From contig NZ_JBITMQ010000005.1 of assembly GCF_044466355.1 (NCBI RefSeq), positions 372,001 through 436,000 on the forward strand: a stretch of DNA of 64,000 nt, written 5' to 3'. The position numbers and the translations under genes are program-made. Every line of letters starts with the position of its first letter. Position 1 is the stretch's first letter. The notes beneath the pieces are model-generated. The model did not search any database and had not been told where the DNA came from. It saw only the letters and a list, made by a program, of their open reading frames with translations. Source of the DNA: Actinophytocola sp044466355 (GTDB lineage: Bacteria; Actinomycetota; Actinomycetes; Mycobacteriales; Pseudonocardiaceae). This document shows, in pieces, positions 17,902 to 25,699 of this stretch.

Positions 17902-18822
17902 TTAGACGGTCCAGCTCGGGGTCCATGCGTCCGGCACCTCGACCCTCCTGGCCGCCAGGTACCGGCGGAGCCCACCCAGCGCGGGATGCGGGTTGTCGTC
18001 ACGCCAGATCAACGACATCGGGTAGACCGGTGTGGGGCCGCGCACCGGGATCCGGCGGAGGTCGTAGCTGTCCGGCCACAGGTACCGCGTGCCCGCACCG
18101 ACGAGCGTCGCCAGTTCGGCCGAGTCGGCGATCTCGTCCATCAGCGCCTCGTTGCCGAAGGCGGGACCGACAACGTCGATCGTGAGGCCGAACGTGGTCG
18201 CGAGGTCGTCGTAGTAGGCGGACCATTCCGAGCCGGGCGCCATGCCCGGCATCCAGATCCGGTGACCGACGAGCTGGGCGGGCGTGACCGCGGCCGCGCC
18301 CGCGAGCGGGTGAGCCGGGCCCACCAGCAGCTGGTGCGTGTCGTCGATGACGCGGGCGGTCCGGATCGTGTCCGGCAGCCGTCCCTTCGGCACGGCGTGG
18401 AAGGTGGCGTCGACCGTTCCCGCCTCGACGGCGGCGATCGCCGCGTGGACGTCGACGTTCATGGTCACGACGTCCAGTTCGACCTCGGGATGGGTGCGGT
18501 AGAACTCGTGCAGGACAACGCTCGGCGCGATGCGCCTGCTGTGCACGTCGATGCGCAGCGCCCGTTTGCCGGGACGTACCGAGGCGTCGGCCCGCGCCGC
18601 CACCCGCACGAGCTCACGGGCGTGGGGCAGGAACGCCTGCCCGTCCACGGTCAGCCGCGCGCCGCGAGGTGTGCGCGTGAACAGACGCACCCCGAGGTCT
18701 TTCTCCAGCGTGGCAACGCGTTTGGAGACCGCCTGCTGCGTGATCGACAGTGCGTCGGCGGCGTCCTGGAACCGGCCGGCGTCCGCGACGGCGACGAACG
18801 TGCACACGGCGTCGAGATCCAT
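17902..18822 (-). CDS. LysR-family transcriptional regulator
   Basis: The winged helix-turn-helix occupies residues 1-60 (FQDAADALSITQQAVSKRVATLEKDLG), followed by a two-lobe LysR substrate-binding domain to residue 306. I use ATG 18822 (MDLDAV) rather than the GTG 9 nt upstream because LysR proteins usually begin this way; neither start has a strong ribosome site. It diverges from an MFS exporter gene and the 111-nt intergenic region carries repeated AGGTTGTGG words. The standard reading is a regulator of that transporter responding to a small effector. The effector is unknown. Confidence 0.88.
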   Translation of the reverse strand: MDLDAVCTFVAVADAGRFQDAADALSITQQAVSKRVATLEKDLGVRLFTRTPRGARLTVDGQAFLPHARELVRVAARADASVRPGKRALRIDVHSRRIAPSVVLHEFYRTHPEVELDVVTMNVDVHAAIAAVEAGTVDATFHAVPKGRLPDTIRTARVIDDTHQLLVGPAHPLAGAAAVTPAQLVGHRIWMPGMAPGSEWSAYYDDLATTFGLTIDVVGPAFGNEALMDEIADSAELATLVGAGTRYLWPDSYDLRRIPVRGPTPVYPMSLIWRDDNPHPALGGLRRYLAARRVEVPDAWTPSWTV

Positions 18823-18840
18823 GTGGGTCACCGTACCCGC

Positions 18841-18932
18841 ACAACGAAAGGTTGTGGCTCGGCACCGTTCCGGTTGTTTGACCTGCGGACTCTGTCCTGG
18901 CTTCGATCATCCTGACCAAAGAGAGGTTGTGG
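18841..18932. promoter_or_regulatory. Candidate LysR operator region between divergent genes
   Basis: An inverted repeat ACAAC-GAAAG-GTTGT lies at 18841-18855. The word AGGTTGTGG occurs at 18849-18857 and again at 18924-18932, the second copy ending one base before the MFS start. Two similarly oriented sites about 75 nt apart fit a LysR recognition site plus activation site arrangement, although the second would also overlap the ribosome site of the exporter gene. Confidence 0.45.
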
Positions 18933-18933
18933 A

Positions 18934-20190
18934 GTGGTCAGGAGATCGCTGGGTCGGCAGTTCGGGTGGCTGTGGGCGGCGTACGCGGTCAGCGCGTACG
19001 GCTCGGGGTTGGGTTTCGGTGCGTTGCCACTGATCGCCGTGCTGGTGTTGCACGCCGGTCCGGCGGAAGTGTCCTTGCTGTCCGCTGTGGGACCGGCGGT
19101 CGGGGCGCTGATCGCGGTGCCACTCGGGCCGTGGGTGGAGTTCCGCCGCAAGAGGCCGGTGATGATCACGATGGACCTCGTCCGGTTCGCGGTCATGACC
19201 ACGATCCCGGTCGCGTACGCGACCGGGCTGCTCGGGTTCGCCCAGCTGCTGGTGGTCTCCGCGGTGGTCGCGTCCGCCAAGATCGCGTTCGGCGCGGCGA
19301 GCGGTGCCCACCTCAAGGCCCTGGTCCCGCGGGACGACCTCCTCGTGGCCAACGCGCGGTTCGAGTCGACGACCTGGAGCTCCGTCGCGGTCGGCCCGCC
19401 GCTGGGCGGTGCGGCCATCGCCCTGTTCGGCCCCGTGATCACCGTGGCGGCCAACGCGTGCGGCTACCTGTTGTCGGCGCTGGGCATCGCCGCCATCCGC
19501 GGCAGGGAACAGCCGCCTGCACGAACCGGCCCGAGCCGGGGCCGGGTCACCGAGCTGCTCGACGGCTGGCGGCACATCCTGACCCATCCCGGTCTGCGGG
19601 CGCTCTACCTCAACAACCTGCTCGTCAACGGGCTGATCATGGCCACCGAGCCGCTGCTGGCCGTGGTCATGCTCCGCCAGCTCGGGTTTCCGCCGTGGCA
19701 GTACGGGCTCGCGTTCGCCGTACCCTGCCTCGGTGGGCTGGTCGGCGCCCGCCTGGCCCGTCGCGTGGTGACGCGCCACGGCACGCACCGGGTGCTCCTG
19801 GTCGCGGGCACGCTGCGTGCGGTCTGGCTGATCGGCCTCGCGTTCGTGCAACCCGGTGTCGTCGGGCTCGTGACCGTGATCGGCGTCGAACTGGCGATCA
19901 TCGTGTGCATGAGCCTGTACAACCCGGTGCTGGCCACGTGCCGACTCGAGCACACCCCGTCCGACCGGCTCGCCCGCACGCTGTCGGCGTGGTCGATCAG
20001 CAGCAGCGCCGCGATCGCGGTCCTCAGCGCGCTCGCCGGACTGCTCGCCGAGGTCACCACTCCTCGCACGGCGATCACCGTCGCGGGGCTGGTGATCCTC
20101 GCGAGCCCGCTGCTGCTACCGCGCCACGCGGACGTCACAACTCAGAAGGAGACGCGTTCCACGCTGTCCGCGCGCAGCACCGACTCCTGA
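18934..20190 (+). CDS. MFS exporter (EntS/MFS_3-like)
   Basis: The 418-residue integral membrane protein has about 11-12 hydrophobic segments. The loop WVEFRRKRPVMITMDLVR between segments 2 and 3 is the MFS motif A equivalent, and LLDGWRHILTHPGLRALYL in the central loop is typical of the EntS/MFS_3 exporters. It starts at GTG 18934, with AGAGG 5 nt upstream within GAGAGGTTGTGGA. It diverges from a LysR gene likely to control it. The last 49 nt overlap the 3' end of the convergent DUF3574 gene. The substrate is not predictable; this subfamily often exports siderophores or drugs. Confidence 0.85.
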   Translation: MVRRSLGRQFGWLWAAYAVSAYGSGLGFGALPLIAVLVLHAGPAEVSLLSAVGPAVGALIAVPLGPWVEFRRKRPVMITMDLVRFAVMTTIPVAYATGLLGFAQLLVVSAVVASAKIAFGAASGAHLKALVPRDDLLVANARFESTTWSSVAVGPPLGGAAIALFGPVITVAANACGYLLSALGIAAIRGREQPPARTGPSRGRVTELLDGWRHILTHPGLRALYLNNLLVNGLIMATEPLLAVVMLRQLGFPPWQYGLAFAVPCLGGLVGARLARRVVTRHGTHRVLLVAGTLRAVWLIGLAFVQPGVVGLVTVIGVELAIIVCMSLYNPVLATCRLEHTPSDRLARTLSAWSISSSAAIAVLSALAGLLAEVTTPRTAITVAGLVILASPLLLPRHADVTTQKETRSTLSARSTDS

Positions 20191-20579
20191 TCGAACTGTT
20201 CCTCGTAGTCGCCGCGGATCTCCTCCAGGTCCTGGTTCGCGTCGCGATCGCCGAACGGGTACAGGATGATCAGGACGTACGAGTCCTCCTTGCCGCCCAT
20301 CCACTGGCCGTGTGCCTCCAGCCACGTGAGGCCGTCCGGGAACGCCGGGGTGACCTCCTTGTCCAGGAACGACTCGAACTCGGCCGGGGTGATGGGCGTG
20401 CCGTTCGGGCGGTTGCCGCCGAAGTACAGCTCGGTGCGGCGGTACGACTCGCCCGGTGTGGGGACCGGAGCGGTCGCTCCTCGCGAGTCCGAGGCCGCGG
20501 TGGTGGTCGCGCCCGCCGTCGTCAAACCCAGGAACAGGGCGGCCAGCATCCCGGCCACCGCCGTGCGTCGTGTCGTCAT
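20142..20579 (-). CDS. Secreted DUF3574 family protein
   Basis: The 145-residue protein begins MTTRRTAVAGMLAALFLGLT, a signal peptide with a twin-arginine-like pair and an Ala-rich cleavage zone, so it is exported. The mature part has the DUF3574 pattern: RTELYFGGNRPNGTPIT, FLDKEVTPAFPDGLTWLEA, GQWMGGKEDSYVLIILYP. Its function is unknown. I take ATG 20579 rather than the ATG 12 nt upstream because the signal peptide then starts cleanly. Its 3' end overlaps the convergent MFS gene by 49 nt, which is unusual but leaves both frames intact. Confidence 0.82.
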   Translation of the reverse strand: MTTRRTAVAGMLAALFLGLTTAGATTTAASDSRGATAPVPTPGESYRRTELYFGGNRPNGTPITPAEFESFLDKEVTPAFPDGLTWLEAHGQWMGGKEDSYVLIILYPFGDRDANQDLEEIRGDYEEQFDQESVLRADSVERVSF

Positions 20580-20644
20580 GTGCCCATCCAACCGGCGCCG
20601 ACGCGTTGTCCCACCTGGTGGTCAGGGCCTTGCGCGCCGGATGG

Positions 20645-21508
20645 TCACTTCGACTGCGGCAGCTTCACCGTTCCCTTCCTGGCCCGCGCGGCCGACGGCG
20701 GCGGCACGACCGGGCCGATGTCGCCGTCCGGCGCCTCGTCCAGGTCGACGATCACCGGTGCGTGGTCGCTCGGGCCCGTGCCCTTGCGGGCGTGCCGGTC
20801 CACCCACGCCGCCTGGACCCGGCCCGCCACCGGGGCGGACGCCAGCACCAGGTCGATCCGCATGCCCAGGTCCTGGTGGAACATGCCGGCCCGGTAGTCC
20901 CAGTACGTGAAGACCCGCTCGGCGGGCCACCGGTCCCGCACCACGTCCCGAAGACCGAGGTCCACCAGCGCGGCCAACGCGGCCCGCTCCGGCGGCGTGA
21001 CGTGTGTCTGGCCGACGTACGCCGCCGGGTCGAACACGTCCGCGTCGGTCGGCGCGATGTTCATGTCCCCGCAGAGCAGCACGGCGTCCGGCCCCGCCGA
21101 CACGACCTCGCGCAGCGCCGCCAGCCACGCGAGCTTGTACCGGTAGTGGTCGGAGTCGGGCTCCCTGCCGTTCGGCACGTACAACGAGTGCACCCGCACC
21201 CCGCCGCAGGTCGCCGCGACCGCGCGTGCCTCGGGATGCGGGAACCCCGGCGCCTCCGCCACCCCGATCGTCACGTCGTCAAGACCGACCCGCGACAGGA
21301 TGGCGACACCGTTCCACCTGGACTCGCCCGCCACCGCGTACTCGTACCCGCGTTCCGCCAGCGCGGCGCTGAGTAACTCGCTGAACGCGTCGTCGGCCAG
21401 CTTGGTCTCCTGCAGGCACACGACGTCCGGCTGCCGCTGGTCGAGCCAGGGCAGCAGCCTCGGCATCCGCTGCTTGACGGAGTTCACGTTCCACGTCGCC
21501 ACTCGCAC
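20645..21508 (-). CDS. xth: Exodeoxyribonuclease III (AP endonuclease family)
   Basis: This is a 287-residue endonuclease/exonuclease/phosphatase-fold enzyme for abasic-site repair. Visible motifs are ATWNVNSVKQR at the N-terminus, LQETKLADD (metal-binding Glu), YVPNGR, CGDMNIAPTD and the terminal GPSDHAPVIVDL. GTG 21508 gives the canonical start just before RVATWNVNS; the ATG 45 nt upstream would add residues not seen in the family. Lys/Arg-rich residues after the SDH motif form a short tail. It is transcribed alone and lies 65 nt upstream of the DUF3574 gene. Confidence 0.92.
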   Translation of the reverse strand: MRVATWNVNSVKQRMPRLLPWLDQRQPDVVCLQETKLADDAFSELLSAALAERGYEYAVAGESRWNGVAILSRVGLDDVTIGVAEAPGFPHPEARAVAATCGGVRVHSLYVPNGREPDSDHYRYKLAWLAALREVVSAGPDAVLLCGDMNIAPTDADVFDPAAYVGQTHVTPPERAALAALVDLGLRDVVRDRWPAERVFTYWDYRAGMFHQDLGMRIDLVLASAPVAGRVQAAWVDRHARKGTGPSDHAPVIVDLDEAPDGDIGPVVPPPSAARARKGTVKLPQSK

Positions 21509-21625
21509 GCCACAGACGCTAGCCCCACCCACCGACAATTTCCGCTCCGCCACCGTCGTCTTGATCTCCCCGCACCTGTCGGTGGATGCTCATCCGCAAC
21601 GCGTCGACACCGCGAGGGAAGAGCA

Positions 21626-22804
21626 GTGAACGAGCCACGCAGCCGGTGGTCCATGGTCGCGGCGTTCGCGCTGCTGGGCGCGGTCACACAGGTCCTGTGG
21701 GTCACCTACGCGCCGGTCACCGACGCGGCGGGCCGCCACTACGGCGTCGGCGACACGGCGGTCGGCTGGCTCGCCAACGTGTTCCCGCTGCTCTACGTGG
21801 TCCTCGCGATCCCGGCGGGCATCGTGCTCGACCGGCGGTTCCGCGGTGGGCTCGCGGCCGGTGCGGTGCTGACCGCCACCGGCGCGGTGGTCCGGATCGT
21901 CGGCGACACCTACGTGTTCGCGCTGGCCGGACAGCTCGTCGTCGGAGTCGCGCAGCCGCTGGTGCTCAACGCCATCACCGGCATCGCCGGGCGCTACCTG
22001 GCCGAACGCGACCGACCCGCCGGCATCGCGGTCGGGTCGGCCAGCACCTTCGCCGGGTTGATCGTCGGGTTCGGGCTCGGGGCCGTGTTCTCCGACGACA
22101 TCGGCACCCTGCTGGTGGTGCAGGCCGGGCTCGCGGTGGCCGCGGCGGTCGCGGTGCTGTCCGTGCTGCGGACGCCCGCCGAGCACCGCGCCGAGGTCGC
22201 CCCCGCCGGGTTGGGGGCGTTGCGGAACGCGTGGGGCGACCCGTTCATCCGCCGCCTGTGCGCGCTGGTCTTCGTGCCGTTCGGGGTGTTCGTCGCCCTG
22301 TCGACGTTCGCGCAGCCGCTGCTCGAACCCGCCGGAGTGCCGGAGGAGACCGCCGGGCTGATCCTGGTCGCGAACGTGGTCGCCGGGGTCGTCGGGTGTG
22401 CCGTGGTGCCGGTGTTGGCCGGCCGCCGCGGCCGGGAGCAGGTCGTGCTGACGACGTCGTTGCTGGTCACGGCCGTCGCGTGCGTGGTGCTCGCGCTCGT
22501 GCCCGGGGTGGTGACGGGGTTCGTGGCGCTGGCGCTCATCGGGTTCGGCCTGCTGCCCGCGTTGCCGATCGTGCTGGCGCTGACCGAGCGGCGGGCAGGC
22601 AGCAGCGAGGGCACGGCCGCCGGGCTGATGTGGCTCGCGGGCAACCTCGGCGGGCTCGTCGTCGCGGCCACGGTCGGTGCGCTGGTGGGGGAGCCGCTGC
22701 TCGCGTTCCTGTTGCTCGCCGTGCTGAGCCTGTTGACGCTGCCTCTGTTGTGGTCGTTCAACCGGGTGAGTAGGTCCGGGACAGTGCCGTCACCGACTCC
22801 GTGA
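21626..22804 (+). CDS. MFS transporter (CynX/NimT/FLVCR-like)
   Basis: The 392-residue protein has 12 predicted membrane segments. The first loop VTDAAGRHYGVGDTAVGWLANVFPLLYVV and the DRRFRGG motif A resemble FLVCR and CynX-type carriers. The start is GTG 21626, with an AGGGAAG ribosome site. The substrate is unknown. Its stop codon overlaps a doubtful 60-residue frame. It is not obviously co-transcribed with anything else. Confidence 0.85.
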   Translation: MNEPRSRWSMVAAFALLGAVTQVLWVTYAPVTDAAGRHYGVGDTAVGWLANVFPLLYVVLAIPAGIVLDRRFRGGLAAGAVLTATGAVVRIVGDTYVFALAGQLVVGVAQPLVLNAITGIAGRYLAERDRPAGIAVGSASTFAGLIVGFGLGAVFSDDIGTLLVVQAGLAVAAAVAVLSVLRTPAEHRAEVAPAGLGALRNAWGDPFIRRLCALVFVPFGVFVALSTFAQPLLEPAGVPEETAGLILVANVVAGVVGCAVVPVLAGRRGREQVVLTTSLLVTAVACVVLALVPGVVTGFVALALIGFGLLPALPIVLALTERRAGSSEGTAAGLMWLAGNLGGLVVAATVGALVGEPLLAFLLLAVLSLLTLPLLWSFNRVSRSGTVPSPTP

Positions 22805-22983
22805 TCCGGTCGAACCGCGCGACCGGTGTCGGCGAGCTCTTCAGCGACGAGGAGTGGGAGGGCAGGCAGATCCGCGTTCGCTACCGGTGGCCGGACATCT
22901 CCGGGACACTGTGGTTCACCCCATGGCGCGGCCGTCACGGGAGCAGGTCATGCGAGTTCTGGTATCGAGTCACAGGTCGTTGA
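22801..22983 (+). CDS. Doubtful 60-residue ORF, possible domain remnant
   Basis: The frame starts at a GTG overlapping the MFS stop (GTGA) and ends inside the 3' end of the convergent GNAT gene. The segment RVRYRWPDISGTLWFTPWRG is reminiscent of the tail of a small stress-related beta-barrel family with a WE-x-NW ending, but the match is weak. It may be a decayed fragment or chance. Confidence 0.25.
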   Translation: MIRSNRATGVGELFSDEEWEGRQIRVRYRWPDISGTLWFTPWRGRHGSRSCEFWYRVTGR

Positions 22984-23476
22984 AAGGAGCCGCGTACGCG
23001 AAGGGGCCCTGGATCCGGGAGTCGTAAGTGGACAGTGGGCGGGCCTGGAAATGGTCGCCCCATTCGAGAACGGGAGGAGTGATGCCGAAGCGGGTGGCTG
23101 GTTCGAAGCCGAAGCGGGGGTAGTAGTCGGTGTGGCCGAGCAGGACGACCACCGGCTCGTCCAGGGCGTCCGCGGCGCCGAGGACGGCGTGCATCAACGC
23201 GCTGCCGATGCCGGACTTCTGCACCGACGGGTCGACGCCCAGCGGGCCGAGGCCCAGTGCGGGTGTCTCGCCGACGTGGGCTCGGGTGCACACGACGTGG
23301 CCCACCACCGCGCCGTCGACCTCCGCCACGAGCGACAGCGGCGGTAGCCACGCGTCCGACGCGCGCAGGGCGGTCACCAGGTTCGTCTCGATCTCGCCGT
23401 CGAAGGCGGCTCGGTGGATCTCGGCGATCCTGGGTACGTCCGTGGTCTGTTCTCGTCTCACCAGCACGGCGGTCAC
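22970..23476 (-). CDS. GNAT-family N-acetyltransferase
   Basis: The 168-residue protein has the GNAT fold. The acetyl-CoA loop is VDPSVQKSGIGSALM (the Q/R-x-x-G-x-G/A signature), followed by VVLLGHTDYYPRFGFEPA, a common sub-pattern of YhbS-like acetyltransferases. The start is GTG 23476, which overlaps the upstream Crp/Fnr gene's TGA by 4 nt (GTGA), so the two are coupled. The Crp/Fnr protein may regulate its own operon. The acceptor substrate is unknown. Confidence 0.85.
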   Translation of the reverse strand: MTAVLVRREQTTDVPRIAEIHRAAFDGEIETNLVTALRASDAWLPPLSLVAEVDGAVVGHVVCTRAHVGETPALGLGPLGVDPSVQKSGIGSALMHAVLGAADALDEPVVVLLGHTDYYPRFGFEPATRFGITPPVLEWGDHFQARPLSTYDSRIQGPFAYAAPFNDL

Positions 23477-24123
23477 TCTCGCACATCGATGCCGCCGCGT
23501 TGAGCCAATATTTCCGGTGCCAGGACCACGACGGCGCCCGGCTCCACGCGGACCAGGCCCTCGTCGGCCAGTCTCCGCAGGGCGCGGTTCACCGTCACCC
23601 TGGTCAGGCCCAGCGTCTCCGCCAGGCCTTGTTGTGCGCCGGGCAGCGGCACGCGACTGGCCGCCGCGCGGACCAACCACGTCGCCACCCTGGTGGTGGC
23701 GTCGGTGTAGCTGGTCAGCACGGCGTTCTCCTGAGTTCGGCGCAGTTGGTTCGCCAGGTGGCGGAACACGTGACGGCGTACGGCCGGCACGTCGACCAGC
23801 GCCAGGAACTCGGCTGCCGGGATCAGGCGCAGGCGGCTGCGGGTGGTGGTCAGCCACGTCGCCGTGTGGCCGCCGCCGTCGAGCACGGCCGCCTTGTCGA
23901 CCGCGCACGGGGCCGGGAACTCGCCCAGTCTGCGGCGGTGACCGGACTCGGTCTCGTGGACGGCCGTCAGTGCGCCCGTCTCCACGACGATCAGGTGCCG
24001 CGCCGGCTCGCAGCGGACGGCCACCACCGTGTTCGCGGCGACGTCGCGGGCCGGGGACACGGCCGCCAGGCGGTCCAGGTGCTCGGGAGCCACGTGGGCG
24101 AGCAACGGAACGTCGGCCAGCAC
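23473..24123 (-). CDS. Crp/Fnr-family transcriptional regulator
   Basis: The 216-residue protein has an N-terminal cyclic-nucleotide-like beta barrel (about 10-115, VVAVRCEPARHLIVVETGALTAVHE) and a C-terminal Crp helix-turn-helix (LAETLGLTRVTVNRALRRLADEGLV). The barrel lacks the full phosphate-binding Arg/Ser cassette, so cAMP binding is doubtful. The long open frame reaches 24267, but the portion before GTG 24123 overlaps the divergent YciI gene and its promoter and does not resemble the family, so 24123 is preferred. Confidence 0.8.
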   Translation of the reverse strand: MLADVPLLAHVAPEHLDRLAAVSPARDVAANTVVAVRCEPARHLIVVETGALTAVHETESGHRRRLGEFPAPCAVDKAAVLDGGGHTATWLTTTRSRLRLIPAAEFLALVDVPAVRRHVFRHLANQLRRTQENAVLTSYTDATTRVATWLVRAAASRVPLPGAQQGLAETLGLTRVTVNRALRRLADEGLVRVEPGAVVVLAPEILAQRGGIDVRE

Positions 24124-24180
24124 GGTTCGCAGTATCGCGTGATACAGCGGCGGGCACCGGCGTCGGCCTAGCGTGGCCGC

Positions 24181-24438
24181 ATGATCGTGCTCGAACTCGC
24201 CTTCGACGACAACCCGGTGCGGCTTGCCGCCAGGTCCGCGCACCGGCAGCGGCTCGCCGAGCTGCACGCCGCCGGACTCCTGGTGATGGCGGGGCCGTTC
24301 GCCGACGACTCCGGTGCCCTGCTGGTGTTCGACGCCGAGCGGTCCGCGGTGGACCGGGTGGTCGCCGACGATCCGTACTACGCCGTCGACGGGGTGCGTG
24401 TGGCCGGCCTACGGGAGTGGTCGCCCGTCGTCGGTTAG
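24181..24438 (+). CDS. YciI-like small protein
   Basis: The 85-residue protein shows the YCII pattern: an N-terminal strand MIVLELAFDD, a helix with R-x-x-H (AARSAHRQRLAELHAAG), MAGPFADDSGALLVFD and a C-terminal VRVAGLREW. Family members form small ferredoxin-like dimers; the conserved His is usually near residue 22 as here. It diverges from the Crp/Fnr gene with 57 nt between the starts, so a shared regulatory site is likely. The last 30 nt overlap the convergent TetR gene. Confidence 0.82.
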   Translation: MIVLELAFDDNPVRLAARSAHRQRLAELHAAGLLVMAGPFADDSGALLVFDAERSAVDRVVADDPYYAVDGVRVAGLREWSPVVG

Positions 24439-25023
24439 GCGCGGGGCCGTGTCGCGGATCAACGACAGGAGGGTGGTGCTCAGCAGCAGGTGCACCTGGT
24501 CCCGGGTGAGATCCCCGCGGACCAGCCACTCCCGGGCCGCGGACTTGACCATGCCACCGTAGGAGCGCACCATCGCGCGCAGTTCCGGCGGCGTCGCCGA
24601 CAGGCGTGCCGCCTCCAGCACGCGGTCGGCGGCCAGCTCGTCGGCGTCCGCCAGGATGTCCTCGACCTCCGGGTCCTGGCCGATGGCACCCGTCGCGGCC
24701 AGCCACGCCGTGCTGTTGCGGGCCACGCCCTCCAGGAACCAGTCGACGGCGGCCTGCACGCGGGTCTCGAGCGGGCCCTCCGGCAGCTGCTCGATCGCGA
24801 ACCTCGGGATGGTCACCATGCGGCGGACCACCTCCAGGTACAGGTCCCGCTTGGTGCCGAAGTAGTGGTTGATCAGGCCGCGCGCCACCCCGGCCCGTGC
24901 GGCCAGCTCCGTCGTCGACACCGCCGCGTACGGGCGCTCGCCGAACAGGTGCATCGCGCACGCCAGGATCTGTTCGCGGCGCTCGTCTGGTTCCAGCCTG
25001 CGCCTGCGTGGGGCCGCGGTCAC
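24409..25023 (-). CDS. TetR-family transcriptional regulator
   Basis: This is a 204-residue TetR protein. The N-terminal helix-turn-helix ILACAMHLFGERPYAAVSTTELAARAGVARGLINHYFG (residues 20-57) is canonical. The ligand domain is helical and its partner ligand unknown. An inverted element GTTG-N9-CAAC at 25037-25053 lies just upstream of the start and overlaps the end of the aldolase gene, which would allow autoregulation. The aldolase gene ends 25 nt upstream in the same direction. The 3' end overlaps YciI by 30 nt. Confidence 0.85.
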   Translation of the reverse strand: MTAAPRRRRLEPDERREQILACAMHLFGERPYAAVSTTELAARAGVARGLINHYFGTKRDLYLEVVRRMVTIPRFAIEQLPEGPLETRVQAAVDWFLEGVARNSTAWLAATGAIGQDPEVEDILADADELAADRVLEAARLSATPPELRAMVRSYGGMVKSAAREWLVRGDLTRDQVHLLLSTTLLSLIRDTAPRLTDDGRPLP

Positions 25024-25048
25024 TCGTCACCGATCTGTTGGCGGACGG

Positions 25049-25699
25049 TCAACAACCCGGAGTATAGGAGCGCCTGCCGTAGTTCAACCTGGTGAACGTC
25101 GCTTCCGCGGCCGCGAGTTCGTCGTCGTCGAGCAGCCGCGGGGTGCCGAGCGTCGCCGCGCGGGCGTACACGTCCGACAGCCACTCGACCAGCTCCAGCC
25201 GCTCGCACGCCTGCTCGACCGTTTCGCCGTGCGCGACCGACCCGTGGTTGCGCATCAGCACCGCCGACCGGTCCGCGAGCGCGTCGACCACCGACCGAGC
25301 CAGCTCGGGCGAGCCGAACGTGGCGTAGTCCGCCACGCGCACCACGCCGCCCAGCCGCACGGTCAGGTAGTGCACGGGCGGCAGCACGTCGTGGGTGAGC
25401 CCGACGGCGATCGACGCGGGCGAGTGGGCGTGCGCGACCGCGCCGACCGCCGGGAACGCCGTGTAGACCGCCAGGTGCAGGGGCAGCTCGGACGTCGGCG
25501 GCAGGTCGCCGGACAGCACCTCGCCCGTCGCCGACACCAGCGTCAGGTCCGCGGGGGTCAGCTCACCGAGCACCGTGCCGGAGCCGGTCACCAGCACGTC
25601 CTCGCCCACGCGCATCGACAGGTTGCCGGACGTGCCCGTCACCAGCCCGCCCGCCGCGAGCCTGCGCCCGGCCGCGACGAGCCGCTCAGTCGCGGGCAC
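25049..25699 (-). CDS. Class II aldolase/fuculose-phosphate aldolase-like protein
   Basis: The 216-residue protein has the AraD/FucA fold: TGTSGNLSMRVG binds the substrate phosphate, THVHAHSPAS-type zinc ligands appear as AHAHSP, and MRNHGSVAHGETVEQA carries the third histidine. The glutamate in TSELPLHL fits the catalytic acid. GTG 25699 overlaps the stop region of the IniR-like gene. The frame reaching to 25828 lies wholly inside that gene and is rejected. It probably cleaves or epimerises a sugar phosphate or 5-deoxyribose derivative; the substrate is unresolved. Confidence 0.83.
   Translation of the reverse strand: MPATERLVAAGRRLAAGGLVTGTSGNLSMRVGEDVLVTGSGTVLGELTPADLTLVSATGEVLSGDLPPTSELPLHLAVYTAFPAVGAVAHAHSPASIAVGLTHDVLPPVHYLTVRLGGVVRVADYATFGSPELARSVVDALADRSAVLMRNHGSVAHGETVEQACERLELVEWLSDVYARAATLGTPRLLDDDELAAAEATFTRLNYGRRSYTPGC

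Noticed and set aside
22970..25030. 686-codon minus-strand open frame
   Set aside because: Only its last 168 codons are a GNAT protein; the rest is out-of-frame reading of Crp/Fnr and TetR genes.
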